Shown: positions 11,001 to 19,100 of the stretch, in pieces
How the letters are laid out: each line of letters opens with the position of its first letter
How positions within the stretch are numbered: the first letter of the stretch is position 1
Notes under the pieces: model-generated
What the model saw: the letters and a program-made list of their open reading frames with translations, nothing else
The model's database searches: none
What the model was told of the DNA's origin: nothing
Source: Nostoc favosum CHAB5714
Lineage (GTDB): Bacteria > Cyanobacteriota > Cyanobacteriia > Cyanobacteriales > Nostocaceae
DNA: 58,466 bases
Direction: 5' to 3'
NCBI RefSeq assembly: GCF_020829495.1
Contig: NZ_JAIVFQ010000043.1
Span: 1-58,466 of the forward strand
Made by a program: the position numbers and the translations under genes

Positions 11001-13048
11001 GGAATGGGGATTGAGGAAAGATAAAGTAGATTTCGCAAATCTAAGCTTAATTCGGGATGCAATAACTCGCAGCAGTAATCAATTTGGTGGCGAAAAGAGG
11101 ATTGAGTCTTGTACAATTCTCTACCCATATTGATATACTGGCTGCCTTGTCCGGTAAAGAGAAAGGCGATTTTCGGACGTAGTTGAGGAACCCCACCCGC
11201 GCCACTACCGTGTATAGACAAGTCGGATTCCTTTTCATATCTTGTATTACCCCCCTTAATCTCCCGATGCATTGGGGGGAAACCGGAAATCAAGTCCCCT
11301 CCCCAATGCATCGGGAGGGTTAGGGAGGGGTGTATTTTCCGCTCAAACCCAAGTTCGTTAGGTATGGATAGCCCCTTACCAAGGGTAGGATTAGAGATGG
11401 ATATATTTTCTTGACTGTCAATAAAATGATATAATTTTTCACAAGCAACGGTAGGAGAATCGGCAATTATAGCTAAACGATATTCCAAGTGCGATCGCCC
11501 CGTGTTGGCACTAAAACAAACATCTGCAAAAGAAACATCTTGATGTTGGCTGAGATAGGCTACATAGTTACGGGCGAGATGTTCTAAAGCTGTAGGAGTT
11601 TTAGCACTCAGAGTTAGAAGATGCAGAGGACGTTCAATTTTATCTTTGTTTGGAATTTCTGTAGGTGCTGCTGCTAATACGATATGGGCATTGGTGCCAC
11701 TAAAACCAAAGGAACTGACACCAGCCAGCCGTTTGCCAGAATTCCAAGGGATGCAGGTAGTGGGAACGGTGATGGGCAATTGTTCCCAAGCAATATGAGG
11801 GTTGGGTTCCTGAAAATGCAAATGAGGGGGAATTTCACCGTATTTCAATGCCAAAACCACCTTGATTAATCCAGCAATTCCCGCCGCGGCTTCGAGATGC
11901 CCAATGTTAGTTTTAAGCGATCCGATCAATAAAGGGCGATCGCGGGTATGATTGTCACCAAACACAGCCCCTAATGCACCAACTTCAATGGGATCACCCA
12001 AAGCTGTACCAGTGCCGTGGGCTTCAATATAAGTAATATCTGCGGGATCGACTGTGCTATTTGCTAATGCTTGGCGGATAACAGCTTGTTGGGATGGGCC
12101 GTTGGGAACCGTTAACCCACTGCTGTGTCCATCTTGGTTGACAGCGCTACCTTTTATGACTGCAAGGATGGGATACCCGGCGGCAATGGCATCTGACAAT
12201 CTCTGAAGGACGATGATACCGCAGCCTTCGCCCCGAACAAAGCCATCTGCTGTGGCATCAAAGGTTTTACAACGTCCATCATTGGCAAGCATTCGTGCTT
12301 TGGAGAAATTAATCGTAAATTCTGGCGATAAAATACGATTCACACCACCTACTAAAGCAATATTACATTCACCACGACGCAGACTTTGACAGGCAAGGTG
12401 TACCGCTACTAATGAGGAAGAACAAGCGGTATCAACAGCTAAAGAAGGGCCTGTAAATCCGAGTGTGTAGGATAGACGACCAGCAGCAGTACTGTGGGAA
12501 TTACCAGTTGCTAAGTAAGCATCTATATCTGTGACGGGACGATTTAATAAATGAGTTGAATAGTCATTGCTACTAATACCAATAAAAACACCCGTAGGAC
12601 TATCTGCCAGTTGTTCTGGAGGAATGCCTGCATTTTCCAAAGCTTCCCAACTGACTTCGAGTAACAAACGCTGTTGCGGGTCGAGAGAAACAGCTTCTCT
12701 AGGGGCAATACCAAAAAACTCTGCGTCAAATTCTTGTAATTGCCCAATAAAACCCCCGTAGCGATTATACATTTTACCGGGAACACTTGGGTCGGGGTTA
12801 TAGAATTTATCCAACTGCCAGCGATCGCCTGGTACTTCTGTAATGGCATCAACGCCATTGCGTAACAGTTCCCACAATGCTTGGGGAGTATCTGCCCCAC
12901 CGGGAAAACGACATCCCATACTCACAATGGCGATTGCTTCTGTTTGTGCCTTGACTTTCCTACGTAAATCCCGCAACTCTTGGAGAGCGTTTTGCATTAA
13001 AGCACGATAGTCTTTGGATTCAGGCTGGGTCATGTCGCTTCGCTCCAA
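5078..13048 (-). CDS. Type I polyketide synthase, KS-AT-DH-cMT-ER-KR-ACP
   Basis: A 2656-residue single-module, fully equipped PKS. KS ~38-460 has DTACSSS (Cys209), EAHGTGT and NIGHLEAA. AT ~630-930 has GHSVGEY (Ser723) and HAFH, a malonyl-CoA signature. DH ~1012-1290 has His1044 but HxxxA instead of HxxxG, with a later LDxxxQ. A C-methyltransferase (~1470-1740) has LEIGAGTGG. ER ~1930-2245 has LIHAATGGTG. KR ~2265-2450 has TGGMGGLG and LDD (B-type). ACP has GMDSL (Ser2571) and a charged C-terminal tail that could dock to a partner. The expected extension is a reduced, alpha-methylated two-carbon unit. The KR carries His where the catalytic Tyr is expected (QANHVAAN). Three palindromic-repeat inserts and a poly-Gln run lie in linkers. 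There is no thioesterase. It is last of three genes on this strand. The start may instead be M6 (13033), because the first codons lie in repeat DNA. Confidence 0.93.
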   Translation of the reverse strand: MERSDMTQPESKDYRALMQNALQELRDLRRKVKAQTEAIAIVSMGCRFPGGADTPQALWELLRNGVDAITEVPGDRWQLDKFYNPDPSVPGKMYNRYGGFIGQLQEFDAEFFGIAPREAVSLDPQQRLLLEVSWEALENAGIPPEQLADSPTGVFIGISSNDYSTHLLNRPVTDIDAYLATGNSHSTAAGRLSYTLGFTGPSLAVDTACSSSLVAVHLACQSLRRGECNIALVGGVNRILSPEFTINFSKARMLANDGRCKTFDATADGFVRGEGCGIIVLQRLSDAIAAGYPILAVIKGSAVNQDGHSSGLTVPNGPSQQAVIRQALANSTVDPADITYIEAHGTGTALGDPIEVGALGAVFGDNHTRDRPLLIGSLKTNIGHLEAAAGIAGLIKVVLALKYGEIPPHLHFQEPNPHIAWEQLPITVPTTCIPWNSGKRLAGVSSFGFSGTNAHIVLAAAPTEIPNKDKIERPLHLLTLSAKTPTALEHLARNYVAYLSQHQDVSFADVCFSANTGRSHLEYRLAIIADSPTVACEKLYHFIDSQENISISNPTLGKGLSIPNELGFERKIHPSLTLPMHWGGDLISGFPPMHREIKGGNTRYEKESDLSIHGSGAGGVPQLRPKIAFLFTGQGSQYINMGRELYKTQSSFRHQIDYCCELLHPELSLDLRNLLYLSSIPIPHSQNLDQTIYTQPALFVLEYALCQLWLSWGVKPDFLMGHSVGEYVAACIAGVFSLEDGLKLIATRARLMQQLPHGKMIAVAAAKSELQELILPFNQQVSIAAVNAPNNTVISGETVAVDQIAAILEAQGIKTTPLPVSHAFHSPLMEAMLTEFEQVARTVNFHPPQYPIISNLTGKIIDTEIATPEYWCRHIRQPVQFFAGVQTLIQQECSVFLEVGAKPILLGMARSLVADEGKYLWLPSLRAGQEDWQVILSSVAALYGRGVQLDWHRFDQGYNRRRLNVPNYTFQRKRFWAEITPPALSGIPLCPPDALGDERGVGGLGRGRVDVHPLLGQKLHLAKSVNLYFEQELADNSPIYLQDHQVFAQVILPGAAYIEMALAAGKEVFQSERLYLENISLQQACIFSPDSPRIVQFILTDSYEFEIVSAAENAWTVHTTGKVGVNKDIKPNGIFNFLEQQRHCTQITNIADFYQNLKTVGINYGERFQVITQLWYNENQSLAEIHLPEICTERSGYQFHPIVLDGCLQAIAAILSHQSTSSVYLPIGLDRLTIWETVGENLWSWVQLRRADISSPIIIADIQVLTPEGVAIATFSGLQLKAVESQSIFAEDSSADWREWLYEVEWRLQSHPNPLLKETYALPSPEMIAQQLAPQFTKLLTKSEIQIYAELLPQLETLSLAYIVEALQQLGLSLQMGEDFSGQQLQIIPEQEQLFIHLLSMLTAAGILQQQDERWYVRQSPNVGQAQILQAQLQTKYPSSSAELTLIERCGLRLSEVLQGRCEPLQILFPNGDLSAIAQLYQNSPGAQMMNTLVQQAVLSALEKLPSGQTVRILEIGAGTGGTTANLLPQLATQSVEYVFTDISPLFLAKARQQFSDYTFVRYQSLNIEQPIVSQGFTANSFDIIIAANVLHTTKDLSQTITNVKSLLAPNGLLILLEGTRPSSWLDLIFGLTEGWWRFQDKDLRKTHPLISTQQWHNLLQVNGFASVADIIPNSVLPEVLAQQAVIVAQSDQARDAINRVCTGEWLIVTDYFELGDAIAQQLQQQQQQQLCTILAPGVHKSGEVASESQFYPSLALPMHWGGDLISGFPQCIGGIKGGNSDTVASENIQKSIKNIVYISSSQEHIETLPQDCYAECTNVLNLVQALIQKQHQPINLWLVTQGAVNPTSTITGLMQSPVWGMGKVIRLEHPELNCRCVDLDPTKAAISQIDTLLTEFMHPSQEEEIALHSTGRRVARLTHFTNPQKLLAVPEQPYRLTIGTRGLLDSLQWQTSQRRQPQLGEVEIQVRATGLNFIDVLDALGLLPFDRNWFGVECAGEIVAVGEGVSEFSIGDAVVALAADSFSRYVTTNTRLVVAKPDFLSFETAATIPANFLTAEYALREVAAIQKGQRILIHAATGGTGMAALQIAQQAGAEVFATASPGKWQTLRSLGVQHIFNSRTLDFAQEILEVTDGEGVDIVFNSLAGEFIPASLEVLKANGCFIEIGKRGVWNSQKVAQVKPLVAYHLVDLMNMAGQNPQQVQSLLHRLIAQFQSQKLQPLPHKVFPAQKVVTALQIMQQAQHIGKIAITHEPTDEDLETLPIHPEGTYLITGGMGGLGLRVAHWLVEKGAKYLVLVGRSCPTLEAQSQIQALQATGATVITTQADVVQGEELAAVLTNIQQNYPPLRGVIHGAGVLDDGVLQQLNSERLQSVMSVKVAGAWNLHLLTQNILLDYFIMFSSAASLLGSPGQANHVAANTFLDTLAQYRHSQGLPALSINWGVWLDIGAAAKRQIATKMSLRGISAIAPNQGIDILEFLLTQSSTQVGVVPVNWSELLAQGLSSPFFTDFQTQAPSPIHQTSQLMQQLTSLGVSDRIPLLITYLQTEVGKVLGLPPSQLPNAQVGFFDMGMDSLMMVELRSRLEATLNKAIASTILFEHPTIQSLAHHIASEFLLNTEQRELAQAMIVSELENSISEQGIETSITDELEAIEALLKSQ
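7708..7800 (-). repeat. In-frame palindromic repeat insert in PKS (cMT-ER linker)
   Basis: A GC-rich palindrome (CCCCCGATGCATTGGGG near 7726 pairing with CCCCAATGCATCGGG near 7764) encodes roughly residues 1750-1779, including LPMHWGGDLISGFP and IGGIKGG. The paralogous PKS next door has no such stretch. Confidence 0.8.
10025..10115 (-). repeat. In-frame palindromic repeat insert in PKS (AT-DH linker)
   Basis: The repeat starts CCCCTCCCCAACCCTCCCAC and has a central CCCCCAAGGCATCGGGGGG. It encodes residues ~977-1008, including PDALGDERGVGGLGRG, just before the DH start HPLLGQ. The paralogue reads straight from its linker into HPLLGQ without it. Confidence 0.8.
11246..11334 (-). repeat. In-frame palindromic repeat insert in PKS (KS-AT linker)
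   Basis: Nearly identical to the repeat at 7708-7800 in the same orientation. It encodes residues ~571-601 with LTLPMHWGGDLISGFP in the linker before AT. The paralogous linker is about 50 residues shorter here. Confidence 0.8.
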
Positions 13049-13195
13049 TTCGTAATTCGTAATTCGTAATTAATACCCCATAGATAAATCTAGGGTTTTG
13101 GACATTGATGCTACGCATTTCTTTGTTTGCCAAAAATAAATAATGGTGATTTGGTGATTTGGTGCTTTAAACCCTAAATTACGAATTATTTTTGG
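13049..13195. repeat. Heptanucleotide repeats between the two PKS genes
   Basis: The spacer carries three tandem copies of a heptamer (AATTCGT) at about 13050-13070 and a small TGGTGATT duplication near 13142-13158. Such short tandem repeats are common in Nostocales. No terminator or promoter stands out. Confidence 0.5.
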
Positions 13196-16100
13196 TCAAA
13201 ACTTTTCTTGTTCAATTTCCAGTAATTCCTGTGCCAATAAATCGGCAATCTCCTCTTGGGATAACTCTGATGCAGAAGAATCTAACGCCTTACCCCTCCC
13301 CAACCCTCCTACCCCCCTTTCATCCCCCAAGGCATCGGGGGGAGTGTGCGTTAGCGCGGGTGGGGTAATTTTATTATGTTCTTCTGTTCTCTCTTGGAGA
13401 GGTTGGGAGTCATCTAGATGTAATACTTCCTCTATTAAGTAGCGCACTAATTTCTTGATGTTCGGATAGTCAAAAGCAAGGGTGGTGGTAAGTGTGCATT
13501 TGAGGTTGGTTTGCAAACGGTTTTTGAATTCGATCGCTGTTAGAGAATCCATACCTAGGTCAAAAAATCCAGATTGAATATCAATGGCGTGAGGTTTAAA
13601 TCCTAAAACTTGGGCGATTTGCTGACGGATATAGGTATTGAGTAAGTCATAGCGATCGCTCTGGGTAGCTAATGACAATTGCTCTAATATAGATGTGGTT
13701 GGAGTTAATGAGGTTACAGGTGTCTCAAACCGTTCCAGAAATCTAGAAGATAGTCGTTGTTGTGTAAATTGTCTCCAATCAATTGGTACAACTCCCACCT
13801 GGGTAATAGGTTGAGTCAGCAGATATTGTAAAACCTCGATGCCCTCAATCGGTGCGATCGCTCTAATTCCTCGCTGTTCCATCTGGCTGGTGACTTGGGG
13901 TTGTGTAGCAGAACCAATCTTTGACCAAATACCCCAGTTAATGCTCATTGCAGGTAATCCTTGAGAGGTGCGATGGTGGGCTAAAGTATCCAGAAAAGTA
14001 TTAGCCGCAACATGATTTGCCTGTCCGGGAGAACCAAATAAGGCCGTTGCTGAGGAAAACATGATAAAATAATCCAACGGAGTCTTTTTAGTTAAAAGAT
14101 GTAGATTCCAAGCACCCATAACTTTAGCAGCCATCACCTTTTCCCAGCGCTGCCAATTCAGTTGTAGCATTACACCATCATCCAACAAACCCGCCGCATG
14201 GATAACACCAGCCAAGGGTATAGTTGATTCTTGTATTTGCATTAATACGGTTGCCAAGTCTTGCTGTTGCGATACATCTACCTGGGCAACAGTTATGGTT
14301 GCACCGGCTGCTTCTAACTGCTGAATGCGAGATATTGCAGTAGATATGGGAGCATTCCGTCCCAACAAAACCAGATGACGAGCGCCCATATCTACGAGCC
14401 ATTGAGCTACTAATAAACCTAAGCCGCCCAAACCACCAGTAATTAAGTAGGTGTGATCGGGTTTTAAGTGTAAAAAAGTATCCCCACGCCCCTGTTCTAC
14501 CACTACTTTACCGATATGCTTACCCTGCTGCATATACCGAAAAGCATCCACGACGTTTGCCATCGGAAATACCTGAGCCGACAATGGTTGTAAACGATGA
14601 TTAGTAAATTCCCTTGCCAACTGCTGTAAGATTTGTTGCACTAATTCTGGTTGCTGTCGGCACAAATCCACGATATCGATTAAGAAATAATCTGCATTTG
14701 CTTTGACGTGTTTAACTTGTTCCTCTGACCACACATCGATTTTGCCAATTTCCACAAATCGTCCGTGGGGTTTGAGAACTGCCAAACTTTGGGGTATAAA
14801 CTCCCCACTCAGGGAATTGAGGATAATATCTACACCTTCTCCTTGAGTTTGGGCGGCAATTTCGGCGCGAAAATCTAAGGTGCGGGAGTGAAAAATATGC
14901 TGCACACCTAGTTTTTGCAATACTTCCCATTTGGAAGGACTAGCTGTGGTAAATACTTCTGCCCCAGCTAGTTGGGCAATTTGAATTGCTGCTTGACCGA
15001 CACCACCAGCGCCAGCATGAATTAGAATTCTATCGCCTGCACGAATTTTAGCCAGATGATGCAATGTATAAAATGCTGTCAAAAATGCCACAGGGATAGT
15101 AGCAGCTTCCGTTATATTCAGATGTTGCGGTTTGGGTACAACCATCTGTGCATCCACAGTTACGTAATTGCTAAAACTGCCACTGGCTAATGCCATCACT
15201 GTTTGTCCTACTTGGAGATTTTTAACTCCCGTACCGACAGCAACAATATCTCCGACGCATTCACAACCCAAAAGTCCTGCATCTCCAGGATATAAATCCA
15301 AGGCATTCAACACATCACGGAAGTTTAACCCAGTTGCTCGGATACAGATTTCTACTTCTTGAGTCGCTGGGGGACGACGGTTGATAGTTTGGAAGTAGAG
15401 ATTTTCTAGGGTTCCTCGCTGATTAATTATCAGTTGACGCCAAGATGTATCGATATGAGAATACCGCGCAAGTCTAGCCACACGGCGAGTTTGGCCGCGC
15501 CAAGCAATATCCTCTTCTGGAGAATTTGCCAGCAATTCTTGTAACAGGATATCTAATTGTGCTGTGAGCGATCGCACTGGGTCAAGATCCAAGCAGCGAC
15601 AGCATAACTCTGGGTGCTCTAACCGCATAACTTTACTCATCCCCCACAAAGTAGCAGCAGCCATACCGGGGATATCATTTTCTACACCTGTGGCGACACT
15701 TCCCTGAGTTATTTGCCACCATTGAGGCTGAGTAGATAGTGTTGACAGTGTTTGTAACCAATGCGATACTTGACCACAGAGAACTTGTTGTGTTGCCATT
15801 AGTTGTTCTGTTATCATCTCCTTGGCGTGGGGTACATCCAAACCCCAGAGATTGATCAGGTGGGATGGGGTAAAAGTTAGAGTAAAATCTGAATCTTCTG
15901 CAAATACAAGATGACTTGTTCCACCATGCGCCTCTAAAGCTGCCGCAAGTTGCAAACCAACACCTTGCTGATCTGCTAAAATTAACCAATTCTCAGAATT
16001 GCAAGATAATCTGGGAGTTTGGGCAATCAATACGGCTTGTTGATCAAAGAATTGGGAATTCTCTATTGTTGGGTTGAGGAGGGTTGTAGACTCAAATCCC

Positions 16101-19100
16101 ACATCCTTTAATAATTCCTGCCATTTTTTGGTAGAAATTAAGGGATAATCTGGACGTAATGCTTGGTCTTGGAAGCGCCACCACCCCTCAGTTAGACCAA
16201 AAATTAAGTCTAACCAACGCACAGGACGCACACCTTCTAATAAGATGAGTAATCCACTAGGGGATAATAACTGCTTGATGTTGGTGACACTTTGGTGCAA
16301 ATCTTGGGTGGCGTGGAGGACATTGGCAGCAATGACAATATCAAAGCTGTTTTCTGTGAACCCTTGGGAAGATAAGGATTTCTCAATATCGAAAAGCTGG
16401 TAACGCACCCCAGAATAACTGGCAAATCGCTCTTGTGCTTTGCTCAAAAATAAGGGTGAAACATCGGTGAAAAAATACTCAACTTTTCGCTGTGCTAATT
16501 CTGGTAAAATATGTGCGGTAGTGCTACCAGTTCCAGCGCCAATTTCGAGAATCCGCAGGGTTGATTCTGCTGGTATTTCTTCTATAACCGCTATCACTGC
16601 CTGTTCCACTAAAGTATTCATTACCTGTGCCACTGGTGAGTTTTGGTAAAGTTGCGTCAAGTCGCTGAAGTCTCCTTCGGGAAATAGTAACTGTAAGGAA
16701 TCAATGTTTCCTTGTAAGACTTCTGGCAAATGACTAGTGCAGCGTTCGAGTAAGGTGAGTTCTGCTATGGCACTGGGGTAGGTTTGGCGCAAATGGGCAA
16801 AGACTGGGGTAGTTGCAGTAGATTGGGTTGTTCGCAAAACCTGCCAATTGTCATCCTGTTGTTGTAAAATGCCCGCTTCTTGGAGCATTTGCAACAAGCG
16901 GTGACACAATCGCTGATGATGACTGAGAACGCCCATTGCTAGCATTGCTTCAGTTGTAGAGAATTCCTCACCGGGTTGCAGTGAAAATTGTGTTAACGAA
17001 GTTTGCCATAGGCATCGCTCCAATGCCTCAAGTACACAAGCAATACTCAACTCCTCCAGTTGTGGTAATAATGATGCGTAGGCTTCGAGGTCTGGCTGAT
17101 TTTGGGTGAATTGTGCGGAAGTATGTTTGCTAATGGTAGACGGATTCTGGAAAGTATGAGAAAATAATCCAACGGAGCTTAATGGCTGTTCCTTCCATTC
17201 CACTTGATACAACCAATCTTGCCAAGTATTTAACCCAGCATTCCTCAAACTATCCTGTCTGACTGGCTGGATTTGTAAGCCATCGATGGTCGCAACTAAA
17301 GTACCATCTGGATTTAATAGTTGCAAGTCGGCAATGTAGGAAGACTCGTGACGAAGTTGCACATAACTCCAGAGGCTCTCACTTAAGTTACCATAGCAAT
17401 GCACCTGCTCTACACCTACAGGTAAGTAGGCTGTGGATGGTTGGGAAGTGAGGAAGATTGCACCCATTACCTGAAAACAAGCATCCAACAAAACGGGATG
17501 AATTTGATAACAGGATGCATCTGTGAGCAATGGAGATAAACGAATCTCGCCTAAAGCTTGTTTTTCTCCCCGCCAGAGGCGTTGAATTGCTTGGAAGGAC
17601 TTTCCATATTCCACTCCCAATTCTTGGCAAGTTTGATAGTAGGATGTTACAGCAATTTCTTGAGGGCAACTTGTTTGTAGTTGAGTTAAATCTACAGCAT
17701 TTCTAGAAGATTCTGCATAACTATTCTGGAGGCGTTGCATATTTGCGGGATGATTTTTTTCACGCAGAGGCGCAGAGGAGGACACTTCCGTGGGCGGGTT
17801 TCCCGACTTGAGGAAAGAGTCCGTCGCGCAGAGAGGATAAAGAGTTTTAGATTTTAATACATGAATTTCATCCCTTGTTTGTGCAACGCCATTCTGGAGG
17901 ATGCCTGTAGCATGAGTTACCCATGCTGCATCTTGGGAAATATTGTCTGTGCTGGCAATTTCAAATTGGTAGGTTTGTTGATCTACTGCTTGGAGAATGA
18001 GTTGCAGGGTGATAGTTATACTTTCTGTCAGAAATAATGCTTTGCTAATGACAATATCTCTGATCGTGTAAGCATCAGTTTTCCAGATTTTTTTTGCTGC
18101 TGTCAGTGCCATCTCCACATAGCCCGCAGCTGGCATGACAATATGATGGAAAACTTGATGATGCTGCAAAAATAGCGGCTGATTCTGGCTGATTTGACTT
18201 TGAAAATAAATTTTCTCTGCATGGGCTAGTTGTAATCTTTGTCCCAACAAAGGATGTTGATAAAAATACCTGTTTTGTGGTGTTATGCTATCCATTTCAA
18301 CCCAAAAGCGCTGGCGTTGAAATGGATAAGTAGGTACTAAAACACGCTGAGCACCTTCAAAGTTCTGCCAATTGATATTCACACCCCGCATATATAATGA
18401 TGCCAAACTGGATAGCATTACCTGCCAATCGCTTTGTCCTGAACGCAAACTTGGCAACCATGTGAGGTTTTGTGCTTCTGGAAGACAAGTTTGTGCCATA
18501 CTGAGCAAAGTCGGCTTTGCACCAATTTCCACAAAGACTTGGCAACCTTCTTGTGCTAATGTCTGAATGCCGGCAGCAAATTGTACAGGCTGGCGGATAT
18601 GACGACACCAGTACTCAGGTGTGGCAATTTCTGCACCGATAATTTTGCCAGTGATATTCGAGACTAGTGGAATCTGGGGTGGATAGTAAGAAATGCTCTC
18701 TTGCATTTGCTCAAACTCTCTGAGCATCGGTTCCATTAAGGGAGAGTGAAAAGCATGGGAGACTGAAAGTATTGTAGTTTTTATCCCTTGGTTTTGCAAG
18801 GTTTCTACAAGTTGCGCGATCGCTGTTTGCTCTCCAGAAATTACTGTATTATTTGGTGCATTAATTGCCGCAATCGATATTTGTTGTTGAAAGGTTTGCA
18901 GTTGTTTGGCGATGTCTGCCGCAGACGCAGCAACTACCACCATTTGACCATTATCAGGCAACTGCTGCATTAAACGGGCGCGGTTGGTAATTAATTTTAG
19001 TCCATCTTCTAAACTAAAGACTCCCGCGATACAAGCTGCAACGTACTCGCCGACACTGTGTCCCATTACAAAATCTGGTTGCACACCCCAAGAGAGCCAT

